A DNA stretch of 64,000 nucleotides from an uncultured Collinsella sp. (GCA_900767675.1 CAAFZX010000038.1:1-64000); one strand, 5' to 3'. Positions 43,169 through 51,656 are shown, numbered from the stretch's first letter. Numbers and translations are program-made. The notes: generated by a model not told the origin, from the letters alone.

Positions 43169-44203
43169 ATGTTCAATTTCGATGAGCCTCGTTACGAGAA
43201 GGTTGTGAGCGATGCCCTCGCTCTCCGTCCTCAGATTGAGGCTGCCGTGGACAAGGTCTGCGAGCAGGGTTATTCCAACATCTTCTTCATCGGCTGCGGC
43301 GGCACCTGGGCCCACACGCTCCCGATGAAGTATTGGGTCGAGACCACCACGGCCGACGTCGACGTCCACTGCGAGATTGCCGCTGAGTTCCTCGCATGCC
43401 CGCCCAAGACCTTCAACAAGGACTCGGTCTGCGTCTTCTCCACCCGTACCGGCACCACCCCCGAGATCATCGAGGCCGCCAAGTTCTGCCAGGAGCAGGG
43501 TGCCCGCACGCTGATGTATGTCTCCAACGACAACACCCCGGCCACTGAGTACGCCGATTACAAGTTCTTCAGCTTCGCCGAGGACGACGTTCTGTGCGAG
43601 GCCATCTACACCTACCAGATCACGCTGGTCGCCCGCTTCCTCAAGAACGCCGGCGCCTTCCCCAAGTACGACACCTTCATGGAGGAGTTCGGCAACATCG
43701 CTCCGTACCTCATCAAGGCCAAGGACGCTCAGGACGAGCGCTGCGCCGCCATGGCCGAGGACTTCAAGGACACCGATTACCACATGGTGATTGGCTCCGG
43801 CATGCTCTGGGGTGAGGCCTACGACTACGCTATGTGCATTCTCGAGGAGATGCAGTGGATCAAGACCAAGTCTATCCACGCCGCCGAGTTCTTCCACGGC
43901 ACCATCGAACTGTGCGAGGAGGGCACGAGCCTCATCATGCTCTACGGCGAGGACGACACCCGTAAGCTCATGGACCGCGTGGACAACTTCACTCACATGC
44001 TCGCCGACGAGAAGGGCGTCAACGTCCGCGTGAACAAGTTTGACACCGCCGAGGTCGAGCTGCCGTTCAGCGACCCCGAGTTCCGCAAGATCGTCTCCCC
44101 GATGGTCACCTACACCATCACCGAGCGTCTGAGCTGCCATCTCGAGCACGTCCGTAACCACCCGCTCACCACGCGTCGTTACTATCACCAGATGAACTAC
44201 TAA
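43169..44203 (+). CDS. SIS-domain deglycase-like protein (paralogue 4)
   Basis: A 344-residue double-SIS protein, the longest of the four. Glu227 (EEMQW) and His243 (AEFFHGTIE) keep the 16-residue spacing of FraB-type deglycases. FHGTIE instead of FHGPFE suggests a somewhat different pocket from paralogues 1-3. The first domain has FIGCGGTWAHTLPMKYW and STRTGTTPEIIEA. Position ahead of IIC and IID implies it cleaves the substrate imported by this PTS. The ribosome site is AGGAGTAAGG. Confidence 0.8.
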   Translation: MFNFDEPRYEKVVSDALALRPQIEAAVDKVCEQGYSNIFFIGCGGTWAHTLPMKYWVETTTADVDVHCEIAAEFLACPPKTFNKDSVCVFSTRTGTTPEIIEAAKFCQEQGARTLMYVSNDNTPATEYADYKFFSFAEDDVLCEAIYTYQITLVARFLKNAGAFPKYDTFMEEFGNIAPYLIKAKDAQDERCAAMAEDFKDTDYHMVIGSGMLWGEAYDYAMCILEEMQWIKTKSIHAAEFFHGTIELCEEGTSLIMLYGEDDTRKLMDRVDNFTHMLADEKGVNVRVNKFDTAEVELPFSDPEFRKIVSPMVTYTITERLSCHLEHVRNHPLTTRRYYHQMNY

Positions 44204-44224
44204 TCCTCTCAAATTGCTGCGGTT

Positions 44225-44263
44225 GTCTGCAGGCGAGCTGCGCAGAATGCCTCGCCTGCAGAC
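44225..44263. other. Perfect hairpin between SIS and IIC genes
   Basis: GTCTGCAGGCGAG pairs with CTCGCCTGCAGAC (13 bp) across a 13-nt loop. With no T-tract, it is more likely an mRNA-stabilising or partial-termination element within the operon. Confidence 0.7.
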
Positions 44264-44284
44264 CTATTTCTGGGGTTGATCGAA

Positions 44285-45058
44285 ATGGTTGTCCAGTATC
44301 TTCTAGTTGCACTGGTCGCATTTATTGCGTCCATGGACGAGCAATTATTTGGCATTACGATGCTTGGTCGTCCGCTGTTTACGAGCCTGTTTGTCGGCTT
44401 GATCCTTGGCGATGTCCAGCAGGGCGTTATCGTCGGTGCTGCTTTGGAGTCCATGTTCATGGGCGCCATCATGGTCGGCGCGGCGGTTCCTCCCGAGGTC
44501 TATGCCTCCGGCGTGCTTGGCTGCGCGTTTGCCGTCATTACGGGTACGGGCACGGCAACTGCCGTCGCGCTCGCCCTTCCCGTCTCCGTCTTCCTTCAGG
44601 TGTGGCGCAACTTCTGCTACGCCGTTCCGGGTGCCTTTGCCTGCAAGAAGATTGAGACCGCTCTGGCAAATCGCGATCTTGCCAAGGCGAATCTGTACCA
44701 TCTGACTATCGTGCCGCTGTCGATTGGCATTCCGTCTGCACTGCTGGTGTTTGGCTCGCTGTTCTTTGGTGCCGACCTCATCAACAATGCGCTCAACGCG
44801 ATTCCGCAGTTTGTGATGGACGGCCTCAACGTTGCATCCGGCGTCATGGTCTGCATCGGCTTCGCACTCCTTATCAGGACCATGGGCGACAACAAGCTTC
44901 TTCCTTGGCTGTTCATCGGCTTCATTATGGTCATCTACCTCAAGATGGACGTGGTCGGCGTCGCCGCAGCTGCCATTTGCGTCGCGCTGCTCCTGGCCTT
45001 CCGCGAGGGCTCGTCCGGTCCGCAGACGGTTGCTGCAGATGAAGAGGAGGACTTCTAA
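44285..45058 (+). CDS. Mannose-family PTS IIC permease (locus 3)
   Basis: A 257-residue membrane protein with several hydrophobic helices. TSLFVGLILGDVQQGVIVGAA and VGAAVPPEVYASGVLG are the ManY signatures also seen in the locus-1 IIC. ATG 44285 is used, with GGGG 9 nt upstream; the TTG at 44276 is less likely. Its stop TAA overlaps the IID start by one base (TAATG). Confidence 0.93.
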   Translation: MVVQYLLVALVAFIASMDEQLFGITMLGRPLFTSLFVGLILGDVQQGVIVGAALESMFMGAIMVGAAVPPEVYASGVLGCAFAVITGTGTATAVALALPVSVFLQVWRNFCYAVPGAFACKKIETALANRDLAKANLYHLTIVPLSIGIPSALLVFGSLFFGADLINNALNAIPQFVMDGLNVASGVMVCIGFALLIRTMGDNKLLPWLFIGFIMVIYLKMDVVGVAAAAICVALLLAFREGSSGPQTVAADEEEDF

Positions 45059-45906
45059 TGGCTATCCAGAACACCGACCTCAAAGAGGCCAAGAAGGACG
45101 CGATTATGACTCCCGATATGTATCGGAGCATGTTCCTTCGCCAGTTTACGAGCCAGTGCTCGCAGTCGTACGACAAGATGATGGCAATGGGCTTCATGTA
45201 CACCATTCAGAAGCCCCTGCGAAAGATCTATCCCAACGACGACGATTACTATGCGGCGCTCGATCGCCATACCGAGTTCTTTAACATCACGCCTCATGTG
45301 CTTCCGTTTGTAGCCGGCCTAACGGTTTCGATGGAAGAGCAGGCGGCTGCCGATAAGAACTTCGACACGTCCTCGATTAACGCCATGAAGGTCGGCCTCA
45401 TGGGACCGCTTTCCGGCATCGGCGATTCGTTCTACTGGGGTACGTTCCGCGTGGTTGCCGCCGGCATTGGTATTGGTATCGCTTCGACGGGCAACCCGCT
45501 CGGCCCCATCGTGTACGCGCTCATCTACTCCGTGATTAACTTTGCAACGCGTATCGTCGCCGCCCATCTGGGTTACGACTTGGGAACCAAGTTTTTGCAG
45601 CAGTCCGAAGAGAACAACCTTATGTCTCGCATGACGCATGCTGCCGGTGTCCTCGGAATGACCGTTATCGGCGCCATGATTGCGGCGCAGGTCTCGCTGT
45701 CCACGGCTTTGACCTTTGACGTGGGTGGTTCGGAGATTGTCCTGCAGGATCTGTTCGATTCGATCTTCCCCGGTCTGCTGCCTTTGCTGGCAACGTTCGC
45801 TTGCGTTGCCCTGTACAAAAAGGGTGTCAAGACCATTTGGATTATTATTGGCATCTTCGCGATCTGCATTATCGGAACGGGCTTGGGAGTGTTCGCAGCG
45901 GCGTAA
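45058..45906 (+). CDS. Mannose-family PTS IID permease (locus 3)
   Basis: A 282-residue IID. FLRQFTSQCSQSYDKMMAMG replaces the Trp-rich start of the locus-1 IID, and GPLSGIGDSFYWGTFRVVA is conserved. The divergence of the N-terminal region suggests different substrates for the two permeases. Translation is coupled to IIC by a one-base overlap. The gene ends at a strong terminator. Confidence 0.93.
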   Translation: MAIQNTDLKEAKKDAIMTPDMYRSMFLRQFTSQCSQSYDKMMAMGFMYTIQKPLRKIYPNDDDYYAALDRHTEFFNITPHVLPFVAGLTVSMEEQAAADKNFDTSSINAMKVGLMGPLSGIGDSFYWGTFRVVAAGIGIGIASTGNPLGPIVYALIYSVINFATRIVAAHLGYDLGTKFLQQSEENNLMSRMTHAAGVLGMTVIGAMIAAQVSLSTALTFDVGGSEIVLQDLFDSIFPGLLPLLATFACVALYKKGVKTIWIIIGIFAICIIGTGLGVFAAA

Positions 45907-45952
45907 TGTTGACTGCTATGCACGCGCGTTGGATAACTAACTGACCGTTTGA

Positions 45953-45987
45953 AAACGGGGTTCGGCGTAAGGCCGGCCCCGTTTTTT
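45953..45987 (+). terminator. Terminator of the locus-3 PTS operon
   Basis: AAACGGGGTTCGGC pairs with GCCGGCCCCGTTT (one bulge) and runs into a T6 tract. Confidence 0.9.
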
Positions 45988-46015
45988 GTTTGAGGGATTT
46001 TCCGACCGTCCAAAA

Positions 46016-46025
46016 ATCCACGCTC
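46016..46025 (-). repeat. Single GAGCGTGGAT repeat unit
   Basis: ATCCACGCTC preceded by CCGTCCAAAA matches the inverted units at 29761, 40864 and 40893. It begins an 80-nt stretch similar to 40893-40975. Confidence 0.8.
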
Positions 46026-46050
46026 ATGCATCACTCACGCATCTCTCGTC

Positions 46051-46272
46051 TCTCATTCGTCACTAACACGAGAGATAGATTAAAGACGAGAGATAATTAC
46101 GAGAGATAGCTCAACAGCAAAGAGACAAGCAACCATGGTATTGTCTCAATATCGATTGTTCCACCAGCAAAAACATGATTTAATGAAGCAGGTAGAGATA
46201 TCTTATCTCTCATCTTTCACTCATATCTAATACGAGAGATAACAGAAAGACGAGAGATAATTACGAGAGATA
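46051..46272. promoter_or_regulatory. Duplicated ACGAGAGATA operator array
   Basis: ACGAGAGATA occurs six times in direct orientation: at 46068, 46086 and 46099, and at 46232, 46250 and 46263. Both triplets use the same spacing, 18 then 13 bp. An inverted near-copy precedes each triplet (ATCTCTCGT at 46051; TATCTCTCAT at 46204). The triplets are 164 bp apart, and the second ends 64 nt before the AlbA_2 gene. This looks like a multi-site operator able to loop, bound by the product of that gene or by a specific partner. Confidence 0.7.
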
Positions 46273-46335
46273 ACTGAGAGACGAGGGAAATCCGTCTGCA
46301 GCATTCTCCGCCGGACCGAGCGAAAGGACGTGCAG

Positions 46336-47811
46336 ATGAACGAAAGCGAGCTGACCGGTCTGCTCGAGTCTTTAAGGCGCATGGGCTCGGACGATCTTAA
46401 CGTCGAGGTCAAGGAGAGCGCCACGACGCTTTCCCGCGACGTATGGGAAACAGTTAGCGCATTCGCGAATACTGCTGGCGGAATTATCGTGCTCGGCGTG
46501 AGCGAGCGCGCGGGCTTTGTCCCGGTTGAGAACTTTGAGACCGAGAAGGTGCTCAACCAATTCGTAGCGGGCATGGGTGATGCCGGCGGTCGCGGAAAAC
46601 TGGCCAATCCGCCCAAATACACCATTGAACGCGTGGAGCTCCAGGGCACCGTGGTTCTGGTCATCACGATTGAGGAGCTCGACCCGTCGAGCAAGCCTTG
46701 TTATGTCATAGAGCGGGGCGCTCAAGGCGGCAGCTACAAACGCATCGATGACAAAGATGTTCCGCTCTCGTCGACCGAGGTCCTGTCCTTGTCATCGTAT
46801 GAACGGACGAGCTCCAGTGATCGCGATGCAGTGCCCGGTGCGGTCGCAGGCGATCTTGACGAGGCCCTGGTCGACCGCACGATAGAGCGTGCTTTCTCAC
46901 TGACACCCCGTGCGATGCGCGGCGCGCCGGACAAGAAAACGAAGCTGGAGCGCCTGAATTTCCTCGACTCCCAGGGCAATGTCACTAAGGCCGGGCTCCT
47001 GGCTGCGGGTGCCTATCCTCAGCAGTTCTATCCCAAGCTCTTTATCGATGTGGCGGTCTATGCCGGAACGCAGAAGGGCGCGGCGGGGTCGTTGAGGTTC
47101 ATGGACCGTACGATCTGCGAGGGGACGTTGGGCGAAATGGTCTCGGATGCCGTCGCGGCAGTCGTCAAGAATTTGCGGCGAACCTCGACGATCCAAGGCG
47201 TCTCGCGTGTCGACTCGCTGGAGATTCCCGAGGAGGTCCTGCGCGAGGCAATCGCCAACGCCGCAATCCACCGAGAATACGGAGATCGGTTCTGTGGACA
47301 ATCGATTGCTGTCGACGTTTTTGATGACCGTATCGAGGTGACGAACCCCGGCGGCCTATACGGAGGAAAGACTCGCGAGAACCTGTTTGACGGCAGCTCC
47401 CGATGTCGCAATGCGACGCTTGTGAAGCTCATGTCGCTTGTCCCATTGCCCGACGGTGCGGGCTCTCCTGCCGAAGGCAACGGGTCGGGCATTCCAATGA
47501 TGCTCGATGCCATGCGTGCGCAAGGTCTGGCCGAGCCATTGTTTTGCCCGGGTTTCGACCGGTTTAAGGTTGTCCTTTACCGAGCGAAGGTTGAACAAAT
47601 TGATCATGGCGGGGACTTAATTGTGGCGGCACTCAAGCGCAACGGCGAACTGGGAACACGTGAACTGGCAGAATGCACGGGACTCACCGTCTCCCAGGTT
47701 AGGGTACGCGTCAATGCGCTCATCGCACAGGGCGAGCTTGAACCTACGGCGTCGGCGACGAGCCGCAACCGCAAGTATCGACTAACAGGGCGTGCAGGGC
47801 AGATGCGCTAG
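46336..47811 (+). CDS. AlbA_2 (Schlafen-like) ATP-binding regulator with winged helix
   Basis: A 491-residue protein. Residues about 10-130 form an AlbA_2 domain (VEVKESATTLSRDVWETVSAFANTAGG, with GVSER and YKRI..). A GHKL-like HATPase_c_4 domain follows (about 290-400: REAIANAAIHREY, DRIEVTNPGGL). A C-terminal winged helix (ELGTRELAECTGLTVSQVRVRVNALI) can bind DNA. Such proteins are common accessory regulators; some sit in defence regions. ATG 46336 has GAAAGGA upstream. The array of ACGAGAGATA sites immediately before it makes autoregulation likely. Confidence 0.85.
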   Translation: MNESELTGLLESLRRMGSDDLNVEVKESATTLSRDVWETVSAFANTAGGIIVLGVSERAGFVPVENFETEKVLNQFVAGMGDAGGRGKLANPPKYTIERVELQGTVVLVITIEELDPSSKPCYVIERGAQGGSYKRIDDKDVPLSSTEVLSLSSYERTSSSDRDAVPGAVAGDLDEALVDRTIERAFSLTPRAMRGAPDKKTKLERLNFLDSQGNVTKAGLLAAGAYPQQFYPKLFIDVAVYAGTQKGAAGSLRFMDRTICEGTLGEMVSDAVAAVVKNLRRTSTIQGVSRVDSLEIPEEVLREAIANAAIHREYGDRFCGQSIAVDVFDDRIEVTNPGGLYGGKTRENLFDGSSRCRNATLVKLMSLVPLPDGAGSPAEGNGSGIPMMLDAMRAQGLAEPLFCPGFDRFKVVLYRAKVEQIDHGGDLIVAALKRNGELGTRELAECTGLTVSQVRVRVNALIAQGELEPTASATSRNRKYRLTGRAGQMR

Positions 47812-47940
47812 CGGCTGCCGCGCCTCACATCCGCGCCATTTCACGCGCTGCACATCGAAACCTGCGGCAAAGCAGTTACAATAGCCCAATGTGCATCGCG
47901 CACGACGATGATATCGGCGCCCGCGACTGGGGGAGAAAAC

Positions 47941-48606
47941 ATGGCAGAGCAGCAGATAACGCCGGGGACCAAGCTTCAGGTGGCATTCGACGTGCCCATG
48001 GGCCAAAAAACCGACTTCAACATGCTCGCCACGTACAAAGAGAACCTGGACGAGGCGTACTTTCTTATGAGCGCGCCCATGCTCGCCGGCAAGCCGCTCA
48101 TCATGGACGAAAACCAAAAGCTGCTGCTGCAATACAAAGTGGGCGAGGAGACGTTCGTGCTCGCTGGCTACCCCGAGTCGGTCGAGAAAAAGGGCATCCG
48201 CACCTACTGGAAAATGCGCAAAGTCGCCGAGCAGCGCACCTTCGTCAGGCGCCGCGACGAGCGTTTTAAGGTCGCCATGCGCCTGACCTACCAGCGCGAC
48301 AACGCGCCGACCTCTGAGCCCGAGGACGCCATGACCATCGACGTTTCGGCCGGCGGTCTGGCCATCTACCTTAACGATTACCCCGACGTGGGCGAGGCCC
48401 TGGCCGTGCAAATGCCCACGATCCGCCTGCAGGGCGAGCGCCACGAGCTGCCCGGGCAGCTGGGCATCGTATGCTGGGTGCGCCGTGCGCCCAAGGGCAG
48501 CCTGTACCGCAACGTCTGCGGCCTGCAGTTCCGCTATGCCGACGACATGGAGCGCGAGCTCGTCAAAGAATACGTCGGCTACATCCGCACCAAATATAAG
48601 ATCTGA
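47941..48606 (+). CDS. PilZ-domain c-di-GMP-binding protein
   Basis: A 221-residue YcgR-like protein. The N-terminal domain (about 1-95) is YcgR-N like. The C-terminal PilZ domain (about 100-215) has both c-di-GMP contacts: the RxxxR motif FVRRRDERFKV and the D/NxSxxG motif IDVSAGGLAI. It should respond to c-di-GMP and control a surface or motility function. It is 5 nt from the next gene, a membrane-anchored surface protein, so the pair is probably coupled. ATG 47941 has GGGGGAG upstream. Confidence 0.87.
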   Translation: MAEQQITPGTKLQVAFDVPMGQKTDFNMLATYKENLDEAYFLMSAPMLAGKPLIMDENQKLLLQYKVGEETFVLAGYPESVEKKGIRTYWKMRKVAEQRTFVRRRDERFKVAMRLTYQRDNAPTSEPEDAMTIDVSAGGLAIYLNDYPDVGEALAVQMPTIRLQGERHELPGQLGIVCWVRRAPKGSLYRNVCGLQFRYADDMERELVKEYVGYIRTKYKI

Positions 48607-48611
48607 TCGCC

Positions 48612-49769
48612 ATGGCTCTGTTCAAGCGTAACGACAACAAAGATCAAGCTGCCGAGGATTTGGCCGAGGATTTCGTCGAGGACCAGGCCGAGGACACGTC
48701 GCAGGACGTGCCCGGCGCCAATGCCGAGGACGCACCCGGCGAGGACTCCGCGCCCGAGCAGGCTTCCGCCTCCCGCAAGCGCTCTGGCAAGTCCAAGCCC
48801 AAACGCAAACCCAAGCCCAAGCGCGACCTGCGCGGCGTGGTGCGCATCGAGGAGCTGGAGCAGGCGCTGGCCGACCAGGACCTCGATGACATCGACCCCG
48901 ATGCGGTCGTGTCCATGTATATGCCCAAGCGCCGCATGGAGCGCATTGGCGCGGCGCTGCTGCGCATGGACAAGCTGCAAAAGGCCCTTGTGGTGCTGGC
49001 GCTTGCCTTTGGTGTGCTGTTCGCCCTGTCGTTTATGCAGGAAAACATGGGTAACTTCACCATCAACCTCAACCGCTTGGAGCTGTTTCGCCGCGGCGTG
49101 GCCATTGCCGACAACGGCGACTTTAACAACGCCACCGCGCGCCTGGCCGCCGACGCCTTGGACAACGGCACGAATATCGCTGCCGAGGACTTGCCCGACA
49201 ATCTGGACGACATCGACGGCAGCCACAACGGCAAGAACTACGTGGCGTACACCTTCTATATCCGCAACGCCGGTAAGACCGATCTGGGCTATAGCGCCAA
49301 GCTCAAGGTGGTCAGCGCCAGCAAGGGCGTGGAGAAGGCGGCACGCGTGAGGCTGTATCGCAACGGCGAGCCCACCACCTACGCAGCCGCCGCGGCCGAC
49401 GGCAACCCCGAGCCCAACACCGAACCGTTTGCGTCCAAAGACGTGGTGACGACCATTAGCCACAAGAACTTCCGCGTGGGCGATGTGGACAAGTACACCG
49501 TAGTCATTTGGCTAGACGGCGACGATCCGGAGTGCGTGGACAAGATCATCGGTGGCGCGGTGGAGTTCGGTTTTGACTTCGATTCGTCCGAGACTGACGA
49601 TTCGAGCCTGTTTGTTAAGTTCGTGCAGGATATTACCGACACCCTGACCGGCAACGACCCCATTAGCGCGAGCGGCAACGAGGCGCCCGATTACTACAAG
49701 GAGCACAACGTGACCTGGAGTAACCGTCGCAACCAAAAGAACTCGCCCGCGGGGGACGGGGACAAGTAG
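48612..49769 (+). CDS. Membrane-anchored surface protein with WLDG.DPEC motif
   Basis: A 385-residue protein. An acidic then Lys/Pro-rich cytoplasmic segment (about 1-120; KSKPKRKPKPKRDLRGVV) precedes one membrane helix (about 124-142, ALVVLALAFGVLFALSFM) and an external domain with VVIWLDGDDPECVDKIIGGA near residue 300. That motif is shared with the five SipW-dependent proteins in this window. There is no TYAWF-type signal end, so this member keeps its anchor. Function unknown; the upstream PilZ protein suggests c-di-GMP control. ATG 48612 follows the PilZ stop by 5 nt. Confidence 0.72.
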   Translation: MALFKRNDNKDQAAEDLAEDFVEDQAEDTSQDVPGANAEDAPGEDSAPEQASASRKRSGKSKPKRKPKPKRDLRGVVRIEELEQALADQDLDDIDPDAVVSMYMPKRRMERIGAALLRMDKLQKALVVLALAFGVLFALSFMQENMGNFTINLNRLELFRRGVAIADNGDFNNATARLAADALDNGTNIAAEDLPDNLDDIDGSHNGKNYVAYTFYIRNAGKTDLGYSAKLKVVSASKGVEKAARVRLYRNGEPTTYAAAAADGNPEPNTEPFASKDVVTTISHKNFRVGDVDKYTVVIWLDGDDPECVDKIIGGAVEFGFDFDSSETDDSSLFVKFVQDITDTLTGNDPISASGNEAPDYYKEHNVTWSNRRNQKNSPAGDGDK

Positions 49770-49776
49770 AACGAAC

Positions 49777-49816
49777 AAGCGCCGGGCTGGGATTGATTTC
49801 CCGGCCCGGCGCTTCC
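49777..49816. terminator. Terminator between converging genes
   Basis: AAGCGCCGGGC and GCCCGGCGCTT pair perfectly, with further CTGGGA/TTTCCCGG pairing inside. It can serve both the 48612 gene and the leftward gene at 49826. Confidence 0.82.
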
Positions 49817-49825
49817 GGTGACGGC

Positions 49826-50335
49826 TTATGCCGAGGTTTTGCCGTCGGAGGCGGTGGCGGCTGAGGTGCCGTCCAGCAAGAACAACCGCAGCGCGAACTT
49901 GATCGCGTAGCCCGGTTTGACCTGCGCCGTGTCTCCCATGCGTTCGCCCAGGTCACTACAGTAGGCATAGAGGTCGCGGATGAGGTCCGCGCCCGAGAGC
50001 GTGAACATGTAGCCCGCGTCCGAAAGCGCGTTGGGCGCTGCGGGCAACCTCGCAGCGTGACAAAAGCTTGCAAGGTCGGGGCCCATGACGGCCTTGTAGT
50101 CGATCGCGCATCCGTTGTCCTGAGCGGCCTGCTCCTGCTCGCGGGTGCGCAACAGCGCCGCCGCCAGCACAAAGCTGGGCGTGGGCGCGTTGACGTCGTC
50201 GGTGGTGGCTACGAGCTTGCCGGCCGCTTGCGTGACCAGCCAGGCAACTTCGCGCTGACAGCGGACGGCTTTGCGCGTCACCGGTTTGATGGATCCGGCG
50301 GAAACGCTTCTTTTAGGTTGATTGGCGGCAGGCAT
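49826..50335 (-). CDS. Conserved-looking hypothetical protein
   Basis: A 169-residue protein, helical and soluble, with no signal peptide. RKAVRCQREVAWLVTQAAGKLVA and YAIKFALRLFLLDG are the most regular helices. The C-terminal 14 residues are low complexity. I do not recognise the family. The start ATG 50335 has GGGAGGG 4 nt upstream. It is divergent from the secreted-protein gene at 50733 and convergent with 48612. Confidence 0.6.
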   Translation of the reverse strand: MPAANQPKRSVSAGSIKPVTRKAVRCQREVAWLVTQAAGKLVATTDDVNAPTPSFVLAAALLRTREQEQAAQDNGCAIDYKAVMGPDLASFCHAARLPAAPNALSDAGYMFTLSGADLIRDLYAYCSDLGERMGDTAQVKPGYAIKFALRLFLLDGTSAATASDGKTSA

Positions 50336-50732
50336 GGGCCCTCCCAACAAATAGCTCGCTAAGCAGGCAAAAATTACACGTGCCACACCATTATAGCGAG
50401 TGGGGAAGGGCTAGGGCGAAGCTCGGCGGAGGGTGAATGTGTGCGTTGGCATGGCGCTGCGGTCGCAAGGCTTAAGGGGGACTTACGGCTTTGCGGGAGA
50501 GAGATCAAATAAGGTAAACGATGTTCACATAGCACCACATATAACCCGAGGTAGACCTATGAATCAGCCGGAATGTAGGCTGCCGAAAACTCATAAGGAA
50601 ATCGTAAGAATTATGGTATCCTCAATTCCATGTCTAAAGGATGGGCAAGCAACATCCAACACGAAAGCGCGGGCTCCCCTTCCGGGCTTCTCGAGGGTCA
50701 TCTGGGATGAATGGGGAAAGAAAGGGGTCCGT
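50336..50732. other. Control region upstream of the 50733 surface protein
   Basis: No separate gene is supported. The frame of the next gene is open from 50433, but only ATG 50733 has a good ribosome site. The region is lower in GC than its neighbours. A TATGGTATC word (50612-50620) could be a -10 element, giving a leader of about 110 nt. Confidence 0.35.
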
Positions 50733-51596
50733 ATGGATACCAAGGCATTAAAGAAGCAGATGGGCGCCGCCATCGCCATGGTCCTCGTGGCAGCCGTAGC
50801 CCTCGGCTCCGCCACCTTCGCATGGTTTGTAAACAACACTAAGGTGACGGCCGAATCCGTCGATGTGACCGCAAAGTCCGCTAATACGTTGCTCATTTCG
50901 CATGATGGTACTGCATGGGGCACAACTGCCACTTTCACTTCGACTGAGTCAAAGAATTTCGTTCCTGTTTCATCCACTTCGCAGCTTTCCTTCTTTAAAG
51001 ATACGACTTGGACGACCGAGACAAGCGGCGAGTACAATGCTTCGGCATTCGGGGCAGCTACTGAGGGCACCGACTACTACAAGGATTCCTTTAAGGTGAA
51101 AGCCAGCCAAGACTGCGGTCTCTATCTCGATACTGATACGAAATTCACCACAACCGGTGATGCAGATGTTCTAAAGGCCATGCGTCTTGCTTTGAAGATT
51201 GGCAATAGCGTTTTCTTCTATCAGGTCGATGCCGATGCCATCGTTGGTGATGGCAATAGCTATAACACCACCTTGAAGTCTTTGAATGCCGACGGCGTAA
51301 CAACCGCAATCTCAGCTGAAAATGCCGCCGCCGCCATTGCCGCTGCTAATATGGCTGATTCTAAGGTTCCGTCGCTCGCGGCTAGCTTGGTCACTGCGCC
51401 AGCAGATAACACCACGCTTGCTGACAAGGACAATGCGAAGAAGCTTTGCGATTTGACGGCTAATCAGGTGAAAGACGTCGATGTCTATGTTTGGATGGAA
51501 GGCTGTGACTACGACTGCAATTCTACTGTGGTGAAAAAGATCACCGAGCAGGCTGTTAAGGTCTCCCTTGGTTTCTGCGCCGGCAAGAACGCTTAA
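50733..51596 (+). CDS. SipW-dependent secreted protein (TasA/camelysin-like), solitary copy
   Basis: A 287-residue exported protein. The signal-anchor helix (about 9-31) ends GSATFAWFVNN, which matches SipW-type substrates such as TasA (cleavage probably after the Ala). The mature domain is Ser/Thr/Asp-rich and has few Cys. VDVYVWMEGCDYDCN lies about 35 residues from the C-terminus, the same motif as in the operon at 56179-59695. It stands alone, 5.4 kb before the SipW peptidase it probably needs. ATG 50733 has GAAAGGGG upstream. It is lower in GC than its paralogues. Confidence 0.8.
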   Translation: MDTKALKKQMGAAIAMVLVAAVALGSATFAWFVNNTKVTAESVDVTAKSANTLLISHDGTAWGTTATFTSTESKNFVPVSSTSQLSFFKDTTWTTETSGEYNASAFGAATEGTDYYKDSFKVKASQDCGLYLDTDTKFTTTGDADVLKAMRLALKIGNSVFFYQVDADAIVGDGNSYNTTLKSLNADGVTTAISAENAAAAIAAANMADSKVPSLAASLVTAPADNTTLADKDNAKKLCDLTANQVKDVDVYVWMEGCDYDCNSTVVKKITEQAVKVSLGFCAGKNA

Positions 51597-51616
51597 GCGA
51601 TACCAGGCATATTTTC

Positions 51617-51656
51617 AAAAGCTCCTTGGGCACATTCCGCTCGAGGAGCTTTTTTG
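51617..51656 (+). terminator. Terminator after the 50733 gene
   Basis: AAAAGCTCCT pairs with AGGAGCTTTT (51617-51626 with 51644-51653) and a T-run continues. Confidence 0.85.

Noticed and set aside
46051..46272. ACGAGAGATA repeats as a CRISPR array
   Set aside because: The units are only 10 bp, the spacing is 13-18 bp and some units are inverted. No cas genes are present, and an operator array fits better.
50433..50732. 100-residue N-terminal extension of the 50733 surface protein
   Set aside because: All paralogues begin shortly before the signal helix, and GAAAGGGG lies just before ATG 50733. The extension shows no conserved features.
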